A DNA stretch of 64,000 bases, taken from assembly GCA_965224515.1 (NCBI GenBank), contig OZ245051.1, forward strand, positions 186,001 to 250,000, given 5' to 3'. The notes beneath the pieces were generated by a model. It had not been told where the DNA came from. It was given only the letters and a program-made list of their open reading frames with translations, and did not search any database. This DNA is from Sedimenticola_A sp040506425. Lineage in GTDB: Bacteria > Pseudomonadota > Gammaproteobacteria > Chromatiales > Chromatiaceae. Positions 34,881 through 43,197 of the stretch are shown here, in pieces; the first letter of the stretch is position 1, and the number at the start of each line of letters is the position of its first letter. Both the position numbers and the translations under genes were made by a program.

Positions 34881-35924
34881 ATGCGCCCAGCCCAGTTAAT
34901 GACGGTTCTCGACCGTGAGTTCACCAGCACCCGTGAAGGCCACCACACCCCTGTCATGCTCTGGGGACCACCCGGTGTGGGAAAATCCCAGATGGTTGCC
35001 CAGATTGCCACGGCTCACGATGTACCGGTTATCGATATCCGCCTCTCCCAGATGGAGCCCAGCGATCTGCGGGGTATTCCCTTTCGCCAGGACGGCCAGG
35101 TGGAGTGGGCCATTCCGGCGCTGTTGCCGGATACCAAGCGCCATGGCCCGGCGGGTATCCTGTTTCTGGACGAGATCAACTCCGCCCCGCCGGCTGTCTC
35201 CGCTGCGGCCTACCAGCTGATTCTGGACCGCAGGCTTGGCGAGTACCAGGTACCTGAAGGCTGGGCGATCTTTGCAGCCGGAAACCGCCAGGGCGACCGG
35301 GGCGTCACCTACAGCATGCCGGCTCCCCTGGCCAACCGTTTCTCCCATTTCGAGGTGGATACAAACCTGGACGACTGGGTGCTCTGGGCCTACCGTAACG
35401 ACATTGACGAGCGCATTATCGGCTTCCTGCGTTTTCGCCCTGAACTGCTTTTCGATTTCGACCCTGCACACAATCCCGTGGCGTTTCCCTCCCCCCGCTC
35501 CTGGGAGTTCGCCCACCGTGGACTGCAGAAGTTCATCGACCATCCCCAGCTTCTCCAAGGCACCCTGCAGGCCTGTGTCGGACCGGCGGCAGGCATCGAA
35601 CTGCACGCCTTCGTCAACAGCCTGGACCAGATGCCCGACCTCGACGCCATTGTCACCGGCGAGGAGACAGCAGTACCGGAAGAGATCGACCTGCAATATG
35701 CAGTGGCAGCAGCCCTGGTAGGTCGTGCGGTTCGCTCAGAAAATGCGTCCAACCGAAATGAGATACTCGGCAATATCCTCGACTATGCCGGCTTCTTTCC
35801 CCAACGCGAGATGGGGGTCATGCTGGTATCCGACATGCACCGGGCTATCGGCAACGCTGTTTTTGAAGTACCCCAGTTCAACAACTGGGCCCAGGCAATT
35901 TCGGATGTAATGCTGTTTGAGTGA
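34881..35924 (+). CDS. MoxR-family AAA+ ATPase
   Basis: A 347-residue ATPase with Walker A GPPGVGKS (29-36), Walker B ILFLDEIN, sensor 1 AAGNRQGDRG and an arginine finger region near PAPLANRFSHFEVD. MoxR ATPases act as chaperones that pair with VWA-domain proteins to insert metals or assemble complexes. The next gene, overlapping by four bases, encodes exactly such a VWA protein, so the two should work together. The target is not known. Confidence 0.88.
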   Translation: MRPAQLMTVLDREFTSTREGHHTPVMLWGPPGVGKSQMVAQIATAHDVPVIDIRLSQMEPSDLRGIPFRQDGQVEWAIPALLPDTKRHGPAGILFLDEINSAPPAVSAAAYQLILDRRLGEYQVPEGWAIFAAGNRQGDRGVTYSMPAPLANRFSHFEVDTNLDDWVLWAYRNDIDERIIGFLRFRPELLFDFDPAHNPVAFPSPRSWEFAHRGLQKFIDHPQLLQGTLQACVGPAAGIELHAFVNSLDQMPDLDAIVTGEETAVPEEIDLQYAVAAALVGRAVRSENASNRNEILGNILDYAGFFPQREMGVMLVSDMHRAIGNAVFEVPQFNNWAQAISDVMLFE

Positions 35925-37168
35925 CCGTGGATTTACACCAAGTCGAAACCAAGCTGGCAGCAGCCCGCACCAAGCTGATCCTGGACAAGCCTTTCCTGGG
36001 AGCCCTGGTGCTGCGCCTGCCCATGGAAGCTGCAGATCCAGAGTGGTGCCGAACCACTGCAACTGACGCCCGCAAGTTCTATTTCAATGCTGAGTTCATC
36101 GACGCACTGAGCCTCGATGAGACCCAGTTCATGCTGGCCCATGAGGCACTGCACTGCGCACTCTCCCACTTCTCCCGGCGTCAACATCGGCTGAAGCACC
36201 TCTGGGACCTGGCCTGCGACTACGCAATCAATCCCCTGCTGGTTGATGAAGGACTGAAGGCACCCCCCGGATCGCTGATGATGGAGGCCTACCGTGGTAT
36301 GACAGCCGAGGAGATCTATCCCTGGCTGGAAGATGACGACAGCAAAGAGACCCTGGACACCCACGCCTACGACAAGGACAACCAGCAGGGCAGCAGTTCG
36401 GGAAAAACCGAGAGAGATCTCGATAAATCAGAGCCCAGGCAAAGCACACCACAGAATCAGCAACCCGAAGAGGGCTCGCAGCAAAAACCGAACACGGGAG
36501 AGACCGGATCAGGAGAACCTGAACCCTTGACCCCGGATGAGCAGGAGACACTGACCATCCAGTGGCAACAGCGCATGGCCGGTGCCGCACAGCAGGCGAT
36601 GCAGGCCGGGAAAATGGGCGGCTCCATGGCGCGCATGATCGACCACCTGCTGCAGCCGCAACTGCCATGGCGCTCACTGCTGGCCCACTACCTGACACCC
36701 TCTGCACGGGATGACTACAGCTACATGCGCCCCTCCCGGCGCGAGGGAGAATTCATTCTCCCCAGCCTGCGCAGCCACCAGGTGGACATCGTGGTCGCCC
36801 TGGATACCAGCGGCTCAATCAAGGAGCAGGAGTTTGGAGAATTCCTGGCGGAGATCAACGCTCTCAAGGGCCAGGTGCGTGCCCGGGTCACCCTGCTTGC
36901 CTGTGACGCCACCCTCTCAGAGAAAGGCCCATGGGTATTTGAACCCTGGGAGGATTTCGCTCTGCCGGATTCTTTCAAAGGCGGGGGCGGCACCAGCTTC
37001 AAGCCGGTGTTTGAATGGGTCGACAGTGCAGGATTTCGCCCTGAGTCCCTGGTATATTTTACCGATGCAGAGGGTGAATTCCCTGAACATGCCCCAGGCT
37101 ACCCGGTCATCTGGCTGGTCAAGGGCAAGCAGTCGGTCCCCTGGGGGCAACGTATCCAGCTTAATTGA
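35921..37168 (+). CDS. VWA-like protein with N-terminal HEALH metallopeptidase-like domain (DUF2201/COG3864)
   Basis: A 415-residue protein. The N-terminal domain carries HEALH (74-78), an HExxH zinc site, within FMLAHEALHCALSHFSRR. A low-complexity linker rich in Gln, Ser and Pro (about 140-205) leads to a C-terminal VWA-like domain with the metal-site motif DTSGS in VALDTSGSIKEQE. It overlaps the moxR stop by four bases (GTGA), so translation is coupled. It is likely the MoxR partner. Whether the zinc site is catalytic is unknown. Confidence 0.85.
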   Translation: MTVDLHQVETKLAAARTKLILDKPFLGALVLRLPMEAADPEWCRTTATDARKFYFNAEFIDALSLDETQFMLAHEALHCALSHFSRRQHRLKHLWDLACDYAINPLLVDEGLKAPPGSLMMEAYRGMTAEEIYPWLEDDDSKETLDTHAYDKDNQQGSSSGKTERDLDKSEPRQSTPQNQQPEEGSQQKPNTGETGSGEPEPLTPDEQETLTIQWQQRMAGAAQQAMQAGKMGGSMARMIDHLLQPQLPWRSLLAHYLTPSARDDYSYMRPSRREGEFILPSLRSHQVDIVVALDTSGSIKEQEFGEFLAEINALKGQVRARVTLLACDATLSEKGPWVFEPWEDFALPDSFKGGGGTSFKPVFEWVDSAGFRPESLVYFTDAEGEFPEHAPGYPVIWLVKGKQSVPWGQRIQLN

Positions 37169-37222
37169 TACAAGGCCAGAAAAAGGGAACTTCGCCACTT
37201 TCACCGGGTCTTTATATCCACA

Positions 37223-38716
37223 ATGAGCAATCACACCACGCCAAGAAGCACCCCCTCACGGCTAGTGGTGACCCTTGTCTGCACTATTTTTCTCTATGCC
37301 AACATTCTGGCCCCTGTTCACGCCCAGCAACATGCACTGCCTGAGATCGGGGATCCTTCCGGTGGCGTGCTGACACCTTTCGAGGAGAAAAAGCTGGGGC
37401 AGGCATTCATGCGCAGCATTCGCAAGACAATGAACCTGCTCTCAGACCCGCTGGCCAACAGCTATATCCAGTCCCTGGGCAATCGCCTGGCTGAGCAGAC
37501 CGGCTCGCCGGCAGGCAGTTACAACTTTTTTATCATCGACGACCTTCAGGTGAACGCATTTGCCGGCCCTGGTGGCAATATCGGCGTCTATACCGGGTTA
37601 ATCACCACCACCGAATCCGAGAGTGAATTGGCGTCAGTAATGGCCCATGAGATCGCTCATATCAGCCAACGGCACCTGGTTCGAACCTACGATGCTGTCA
37701 GCCGCATGAACCTGCCCGCAGCTGCCCTTATGCTTGCAGCCATAGTCATAGGGGCTGCAGCAAAAAATCCTGATGCAGCTGTTGCCGCTGCCACCGGTAT
37801 TCAGGCCGGTATGATTCAGCGCCAGATCAACTTCACACGCAGCCATGAAGAGGAGGCTGACAGTATTGGCATTCAGATACTGGCTTCTGCAAACTTCGAA
37901 CCCCGCTCCATGCCGGTCTTTTTTGATCGCATGGGCAAAACCACCCGCCTGTACAACACGGGCAAACTGCCCGAGTTTCTACGCACCCACCCGGTGACCA
38001 GTAACCGTATCGCAGATGCCCATGGCAGGGCCGACCAATACCCATACCGCCAGCGGCCCGACAGCCTGGAATACCATCTGCTTCGCGCCCAGTTGAAATC
38101 AGCCTCTTTCTCCAAAGAGGCCGAAGCTGTCAGGTATTTCAAAAGCTCGCTGCAGGAGGGTCGCTACCGCAACGAAGAGGGGCAGCGTTACGGTTACGTA
38201 CAGTCACTGATAGCGGCAAGAGATTTGGAGTCAGCCAGAAAACAGCTCGACCTGCTGCTGAAACAGCGGCCCCAGCAGATCGACTATATCGTGCTCGATG
38301 CCCTGCTGTTAAAAAAGTCAGGGCAAACCAGCCAGAGCATTGAAACCCTGAAAGACGGCCTGACCCTCTACCCTGGCAACTATCCCTTGAGCATCTATCT
38401 GTCGCGGGCGTTGCTGGATGCAGGGCGCCCGGGGAATGCGATCCCCCTGCTGGAAGACCAGTTGCACGGCCACCCCGACGACACAGCACTCTACAAACTG
38501 CTGGCACAGGCCGCAGGGGATAGTGGAGACGCCACCCTGGGTCGCAGCTACCTGGCTGAATACCACTACCACTCCGGCGACCTTGAGAAGGCGATTCAGC
38601 AGCTTCAACAGGCCCTCAGCGACAGGAAACTTGACTACTACAGCAGCGCGAAACTTGCGGCCCGGCTGAAACTGGTTCGCCAGGAGCAGGCGGATCTGAA
38701 GAAACGGAGCAAATAG
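37223..38716 (+). CDS. Periplasmic M48 metalloprotease/TPR protein (BepA-like)
   Basis: A 497-residue exported protein. The signal segment (about 14-35) ends near PVHAQQ. The M48 peptidase domain has HEIAH (142-146), with the third zinc ligand in SHEEEADSIGIQ. The C-terminal half is a series of TPR-like helical repeats. BepA-type enzymes assist outer-membrane LptD assembly and degrade misfolded barrel proteins. It follows the VWA gene by 54 bases but may have separate regulation. Confidence 0.88.
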   Translation: MSNHTTPRSTPSRLVVTLVCTIFLYANILAPVHAQQHALPEIGDPSGGVLTPFEEKKLGQAFMRSIRKTMNLLSDPLANSYIQSLGNRLAEQTGSPAGSYNFFIIDDLQVNAFAGPGGNIGVYTGLITTTESESELASVMAHEIAHISQRHLVRTYDAVSRMNLPAAALMLAAIVIGAAAKNPDAAVAAATGIQAGMIQRQINFTRSHEEEADSIGIQILASANFEPRSMPVFFDRMGKTTRLYNTGKLPEFLRTHPVTSNRIADAHGRADQYPYRQRPDSLEYHLLRAQLKSASFSKEAEAVRYFKSSLQEGRYRNEEGQRYGYVQSLIAARDLESARKQLDLLLKQRPQQIDYIVLDALLLKKSGQTSQSIETLKDGLTLYPGNYPLSIYLSRALLDAGRPGNAIPLLEDQLHGHPDDTALYKLLAQAAGDSGDATLGRSYLAEYHYHSGDLEKAIQQLQQALSDRKLDYYSSAKLAARLKLVRQEQADLKKRSK

Positions 38717-38762
38717 CCTCCAGCCTGCAGAAAACCCACATTATCCAGGGCAGTTTTGCGCT

Positions 38763-38790
38763 TTGCCAATATCATTGCTTAGGGTATGCT
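38763..38790 (+). promoter_or_regulatory. Candidate sigma-70 promoter for soxYZ leader
   Basis: TTGCCA (38763-38768) and TATGCT (38785-38790) separated by 16 bases. Transcription would start near 38797, just before the structured leader. Weak matches, so only a candidate. Confidence 0.4.
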
Positions 38791-38802
38791 ATGAGGTTCT
38801 TA

Positions 38803-38875
38803 GGGTGAATGTGCGCTTTGGCGCCAGCGAAAAGACGGCAGCGACCGGGAGTGCTAGTCCTCTCCCTGATCACCA
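38803..38875 (+). ncRNA. Candidate three-stem structured leader RNA upstream of soxYZ
   Basis: A closing stem ggtga (38804-38808) / tcacc (38870-38874) encloses two hairpins: gcgc-tttg-gcgc (38813-38824) and gggag / ctccc (38847-38866, ten-base loop). The purine-rich segment cagcgaaaagacggcagcgacc joins them. The form is that of a three-way junction, as in many small-molecule riboswitches. It does not match the cyclic di-GMP, cobalamin, TPP or SAM consensus as I remember them, and there is no T run after it. Confidence 0.4.
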
Positions 38876-38924
38876 AAAAAGTATAGCCGCATCACGCTGA
38901 TTCCCTGACTGAAGGAGGTAGTAC

Positions 38925-39011
38925 ATGTTACGCAACCGGTTTACAGGCACCAGTGGTCTGAAAGCAGCGGTTTCCGTCTTGATTACCCCTTTTTACTTTA
39001 AGAGTTATTGA
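38925..39011 (+). CDS. 28-residue ORF in the soxYZ leader (possible leader peptide)
   Basis: ATG preceded six bases upstream by a near-perfect Shine-Dalgarno (aaggaggt), ending TGA at 39011. The product starts MLRNRFTGTSGLKAAVSVLI and ends with FKSY; it is basic at the start and hydrophobic later. A perfect 9-bp hairpin begins three bases after its stop, and soxY follows 82 bases downstream. This arrangement resembles translation-coupled leader peptides. It could also be a small membrane-active peptide. Confidence 0.55.
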   Translation: MLRNRFTGTSGLKAAVSVLITPFYFKSY

Positions 39012-39013
39012 CC

Positions 39014-39034
39014 GCAGAGAAGGAACTTCTCTGC
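39014..39034 (+). promoter_or_regulatory. Perfect hairpin between leader ORF and soxY
   Basis: Stem gcagagaag / cttctctgc, nine pairs with a GAA loop, not followed by a T run. It starts 3 bases after the leader-ORF stop, within reach of a terminating ribosome. Confidence 0.65.
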
Positions 39035-39092
39035 AATCCCTCTCTCTAAGTAATGGTTTTAATACAATTTCCGCGCAATTAGGAGACTCAAG

Positions 39093-39569
39093 ATGGAAAT
39101 GAATATGAAACGCCGAATCTTTGTAAAAGGTTCCCTTGCAGCGGGTGCGCTGGGCGTAGCGGTCGGTGCCGGCCTGCTGACTCCGAAAACAGTTCTGGCC
39201 GCCTGGCCAAAAGATGCCTTCGAAGCCAAATCTGTTGCAGATGCCCTGACCGCCCTTCACGGCAGCGGCGATGCAGCCGAAAGTGCAGAGATCAAGATCA
39301 AGGCACCTGATATTGCAGAAAACGGTGCTGTAGTGCCGATTACCGTCTCCACCGACATGGAAGGCGTTGAGTCCATCACCATTATGGCTGCCAACAACCC
39401 GGTTCCAATGGTTGCCAGCTTCAACATGGGCGAAGGCGCCATGGGCTTTGTCTCAACCCGTATCAAAATGGGTAAGACCGGCGACGTAATCGCTGTAGTC
39501 AAGGCAGGCGGCAAGCTGCAGAGCAGCCGCAAGGAAGTCAAGGTCACCATCGGTGGCTGTGGCGGGTAA
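39093..39569 (+). CDS. soxY: SoxY, thiosulfate-oxidation carrier protein
   Basis: A 158-residue periplasmic protein with a twin-arginine signal (KRRIFVKGS, hydrophobic core to about 36). It ends with the carrier motif GGCGG, whose cysteine (C156) covalently holds the sulfur substrate during Sox-dependent thiosulfate oxidation. The ribosome site taggag stands eight bases before the ATG. Together with soxZ 56 bases downstream, and with no soxX, A, B, C or D in the window, it is a split sox locus, as is usual in dsr-containing gammaproteobacteria. Confidence 0.95.
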   Translation: MEMNMKRRIFVKGSLAAGALGVAVGAGLLTPKTVLAAWPKDAFEAKSVADALTALHGSGDAAESAEIKIKAPDIAENGAVVPITVSTDMEGVESITIMAANNPVPMVASFNMGEGAMGFVSTRIKMGKTGDVIAVVKAGGKLQSSRKEVKVTIGGCGG

Positions 39570-39625
39570 GGCTTAAAGCCTCTACTAAACCACACCAAAG
39601 ACTACAGAATTCGAGGTAAATAAAC

Positions 39626-39943
39626 ATGGCTAAGAAATCCATTAAAATCCGCGCCAAGGAAAAAGGCGGCGTAGTAACCGTAAAGGCTCTCATGACTCAC
39701 CCCATGGAGACAGGCGGTCGCAAGGACAAGAAAACCGGCAAGGCTATTCCCGCCCACTTCATCCAGGAAGTGGCCTGTGAAGCTGGCGGTAAAAACATTA
39801 TGTCCGGCCAGCTGAGCGGTGGTGTCTCCAAGAACCCCTATCTCTCCTTCAAGTTCACTGGTGCCAAAAAAGGCGACATGCTGAAGCTGAGCTGGGTTGA
39901 TAACACCGGAAAAACCGCTTCCGCTGACGCGAAAATCGGCTAA
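39626..39943 (+). CDS. soxZ: SoxZ, partner of SoxY
   Basis: A 105-residue protein (IKIRAKEKGGVVTVKALMTHPME) with the immunoglobulin-like fold of SoxZ. It has no signal peptide and would be exported together with SoxY by the Tat system. One cysteine only. It ends at a terminator. Confidence 0.95.
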   Translation: MAKKSIKIRAKEKGGVVTVKALMTHPMETGGRKDKKTGKAIPAHFIQEVACEAGGKNIMSGQLSGGVSKNPYLSFKFTGAKKGDMLKLSWVDNTGKTASADAKIG

Positions 39944-39967
39944 AGTCGTACTCTACGACTAAAAATA

Positions 39968-40003
39968 AAAACCCTCGCTCCGAATGGAGTGAGGGTTTTT
40001 TTA
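39968..40003 (+). terminator. Rho-independent terminator after soxZ
   Basis: Stem aaaaccctcgctcc / ggagtgagggtttt with a GAAT loop (one T-G pair near the middle), followed by more than six T. The left A run could also serve the convergent acidic-protein gene. Confidence 0.92.
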
Positions 40004-40038
40004 TTGCCTTAACGGGATAAACCAGAGAAGTACGGCCG

Positions 40039-41226
40039 CTACTCTTTGGGTTTCTCCTCATCATCCCCGTCCAGGTCAATCACGTCATCTTCTTCCTCAT
40101 CAAGATCGACAACCTCATCTTCCTCTTCATCCTGAAGGTCGTCCCCCAGGTCAAGGTCTTCAAGGTCATCAACGACCTCTTCCGCCTCAGGTTCCGTCTC
40201 GAGAGGGGGCGCTTCGCCGGGTATCTCCTCTTCTGATACAGCTTCAACAGCATCCGCTTCAGGCTCTTCTGTTACCTCTTCAGGCAACTCAGCGGCAGCG
40301 CTCATGTCAGGTTCAGCAACCGCATCCACAGACGGCTCCATCTCTTGGGAGACCACCTCTTCTTCAATAGGCTGTTCAACCTCCGACGCTTCAGGTTGAG
40401 TCTCCAGAATATCCTGCTCCACCTCATCCCAGTCCACATCGTCCAGTTCACCTGCCGCCTCTTTTACACCCTCATCATCCACCAGCAGGTCCAGATCACT
40501 GTCAGTCTCTTCAGACTCAACCTCAGAAGCTTCTTCGGCGACATTATCAACCAGGCGTATCTCATCACCATCCGCCTCGATACTCACTGCTGAGACAGCA
40601 GCCTCCTCGGCTTCACGCTCGGCCTGAAACATCTTGATCATCTTATCCTTGTCGAGTTCAGCCCCACTGCCACCCCCATACATGGACGCATACTCATTGA
40701 GCATACGACTCATGGTATCCATGGTAATTCGCAACTCCTCTGAGAGACGGGCATTATCCTTTCGCAATATCTTCAGCTCTTCAGCATCATGATCTGTGAG
40801 CACCTCCTGGGGCGCAGCTTCACTCTCCTTATGGATGACTTTCACCTCGGCCGTGGAAATTGTCATGTCACGATAGGGGGCCACCGAACTCTCATAGTCC
40901 ACCGCAAAGTTCTCAAGGGCGTCGGTGTCGCGGTTGAGGTAGGTATTGATCATTGTCTGGTAGAGAAACTTCTCTCCATGATCAATAAGTACAGAAGATG
41001 ACTCGACGGGCTCATCTGCCATACCGTACTTCTCTTTCAATATTTCGCGGGTCTCCTTCTTACGACGCTCTTCATCGGATTTGATGCGATCGATAAGGGA
41101 ACTTGCCGCAGCACGATCACGGCGCTTTTTTAGCATACCCATGACCACCATGATGATCATGCCGATAGTGGTCACAAACAACAGCTCAGCCATAAAGAGA
41201 ATGAGTAGTGGATGCACCTCAATCAT
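40039..41226 (-). CDS. Membrane-anchored acidic protein, partner of the VWA protein
   Basis: A 395-residue protein. A single N-terminal membrane helix (about 5-32) is followed by a charged coiled-coil part (about 35-190) and a very long acidic, probably disordered tail rich in Glu and Asp (about 205-395). The tail repeats short units such as EEE and DLD. Its start overlaps the end of the VWA gene by eight bases, so the two proteins are made together. I do not recognise a family; a role as cytoplasmic arm of a membrane complex is a guess. Confidence 0.6.
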   Translation of the reverse strand: MIEVHPLLILFMAELLFVTTIGMIIMVVMGMLKKRRDRAAASSLIDRIKSDEERRKKETREILKEKYGMADEPVESSSVLIDHGEKFLYQTMINTYLNRDTDALENFAVDYESSVAPYRDMTISTAEVKVIHKESEAAPQEVLTDHDAEELKILRKDNARLSEELRITMDTMSRMLNEYASMYGGGSGAELDKDKMIKMFQAEREAEEAAVSAVSIEADGDEIRLVDNVAEEASEVESEETDSDLDLLVDDEGVKEAAGELDDVDWDEVEQDILETQPEASEVEQPIEEEVVSQEMEPSVDAVAEPDMSAAAELPEEVTEEPEADAVEAVSEEEIPGEAPPLETEPEAEEVVDDLEDLDLGDDLQDEEEDEVVDLDEEEDDVIDLDGDDEEKPKE

Positions 41227-43066
41227 CCGGAGTCTCCTCTACCTTGTCGTCGTTATCCGCTGCTTTAGGCGGTGTCTCCTCCACCAGTTTGACCTGGTTC
41301 TTTGCCCTAGCCCTGCGCATCAGCCAATAGGCGATACCGCCACCTATGATCAATAGCAGGTTTACGCTGCCAAATACCCAGGCCGTCAGAACCCAGGGGT
41401 CTGCCTCCTCTTCAACAGGCTCTTCCGGTTCGGGCTCAGGTGCGGGTGGCGGAGCAGGTTCAGGTTCGGCCTCAGGTGGGGGTGGGGGTGGAGCTGCACC
41501 CTCGATCTCCACCGGCCCCAGCGTCAGATCCAGCTCGTTGCCAGAGCGTGTAGTCGCCGTAAATTCAACTTTCACTGACCAGACACCCTCAAGCCCGGTT
41601 CTGTCCACCCAGGTTTCCCGGCTCAAACCGTCCATGCCCGGCAGCAACATGATGGGGCGCGCTTCACCCTCAGGGGATATGAGCTGGCCACTGGTGTTGA
41701 CTGAATCCACATCGAGCAGGTCACCTACGGGTGTGACCTTGACCAGGACACCGGCCTTGCCCACCTGCTCCTGGTCAACCGTCTCGAGGGTAACCGGGGC
41801 GCTCAACTCAATGAACTGGCGACGCTCGCGTTGAAAGGTTTTACCCTCTGCCGTGACAATCACCTCGACTTTCCCTGAAGCCAGACCCTCACCAACAGTC
41901 AGGGTATAAATACCGTCATCAGCCTTCTCATCTCCATCCTGGCCATTATCGAAAACCGGCCGTGGCTCGCCAGCTCCTTCAGAGTCGATATGTTCGCCCT
42001 TGAGGTTCAACACACTCAAAAACTCTCCACCGCTGATTGTTTTTCCTTTATCGGTAAAGTGGATCTGCATCGGCAGCATCTCACCTTGAAGCAACCGGCT
42101 TGGCAGATCAGTGGTGTTCATCTTCAGGTTGGTCACCACCATCACCCGGTTATCAGGATCCACATCCGCCTGGATTTTCCAGGTACCGACCTGGGGTTTG
42201 GTGATAGTCAAAAGATCGTACCCTTCATCCCGGTGCCAACTCACTGTTGCAGGCGCACTCTCAGAGTTGAATGACTCGCCGTCAGGGCTGAGAATCTTTG
42301 TGGGTTCAGAACCGTCTTTGCGGAAAACCAGCAGCGTCACCTCTTCCACCGCCTCATCCACCAGGAACTTGTTCTCTTTCAGCGGCAGGGTATCCGGCCT
42401 GCCCACCTTCTCAAACATGCGCAGAAAGATACGCTGCAACTGCTCGGCGTCATTGACCTGTTCATACCAGCCGCCACTCTCCGACGCCATGCTGCGCATC
42501 AGCTCGTGATCGGCATTTTCAGACAGGGCGATTGTATGGATTTTTGCCTCGTGAGCTTTTATGCCGGGCAACAGTTTCTGCAAGATACGTTTGCGCGATG
42601 CAGCGTTCTTTTCTGCATCCTTGGAGATATCCACCATGCCATCTGTAAGCAGGATCAGGTGACGCTGGTATTTGGTGCCTGCGCCATCCCAGTCTGCAGT
42701 TGCACGCTTCAGGGCCTCTTCGATATTGGTATACAAGCCGCGGGAGTGGATTTCAGAAGCACCTTTGCGTGCACGGGCCTTCCAGCCAGTATCGACCTTG
42801 CCGAGGGGAACCTGCATATTGACGTACTGACCAAAGGTCCAGACCCCGGCACGTGAATCTTCAGGAAGCAGGCCCACTAACAGCCTGAGGGCAGGCCGGC
42901 GCAAATTGCGCGGGTCGTTCTTCTTCATACTCCCGGAGACATCGATAAGAACCCGGACATCGGGGCTATCAACCTCTTTTGGAGCCGACTGGGCCGAAAA
43001 GCCGAACAGGAGGGATCCTGCCAATACAGCTGCCTGAATCAATACACGCCTGTTTATTTTTATCAT
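41219..43066 (-). CDS. VWA-domain membrane protein (TIGR03503-like)
   Basis: About 615 residues from MIKINRR at 43066. A signal peptide ends near AQSAP. A VWA domain with the metal motif DVSGSM (about 42-47) is followed by beta-rich domains with NGQDGDEKADDGIYT. A proline-rich linker (PPPPPP, EPEPAPPPAPEPEPE) leads to a C-terminal membrane helix (about 565-590) and a short acidic tail. It probably displays a periplasmic adhesion or protein-interaction domain. The pattern resembles the family labelled TIGR03503, of unknown role. Confidence 0.72.
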   Translation of the reverse strand: MIKINRRVLIQAAVLAGSLLFGFSAQSAPKEVDSPDVRVLIDVSGSMKKNDPRNLRRPALRLLVGLLPEDSRAGVWTFGQYVNMQVPLGKVDTGWKARARKGASEIHSRGLYTNIEEALKRATADWDGAGTKYQRHLILLTDGMVDISKDAEKNAASRKRILQKLLPGIKAHEAKIHTIALSENADHELMRSMASESGGWYEQVNDAEQLQRIFLRMFEKVGRPDTLPLKENKFLVDEAVEEVTLLVFRKDGSEPTKILSPDGESFNSESAPATVSWHRDEGYDLLTITKPQVGTWKIQADVDPDNRVMVVTNLKMNTTDLPSRLLQGEMLPMQIHFTDKGKTISGGEFLSVLNLKGEHIDSEGAGEPRPVFDNGQDGDEKADDGIYTLTVGEGLASGKVEVIVTAEGKTFQRERRQFIELSAPVTLETVDQEQVGKAGVLVKVTPVGDLLDVDSVNTSGQLISPEGEARPIMLLPGMDGLSRETWVDRTGLEGVWSVKVEFTATTRSGNELDLTLGPVEIEGAAPPPPPPEAEPEPAPPPAPEPEPEEPVEEEADPWVLTAWVFGSVNLLLIIGGGIAYWLMRRARAKNQVKLVEETPPKAADNDDKVEETPDD

Positions 43067-43197
43067 CCGTTTGTATCCAGACTCTTCCAAAGTGTACTGG
43101 TGCTACTGTTCTTAGCGACAGATTATAGAAAAGACTTTAGCTTTTCTTTTGATTTCAGGCTACTTACGGCTGATTTTTTATTCTTCCCATGTCCCGC

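Noticed and set aside
38803..38875. Assignment of the soxYZ leader to cyclic di-GMP, TPP, SAM or cobalamin riboswitch
   Set aside because: The stems are there, but the conserved sequence blocks of those classes, as I remember them, are missing. I therefore report it only as a candidate structure.
40039..41226. Acidic repeated codons (gag/gat runs) that look like tandem repeats
   Set aside because: These are only the Glu/Asp-rich tail of a protein and vary in unit length, so I did not report a separate DNA repeat.
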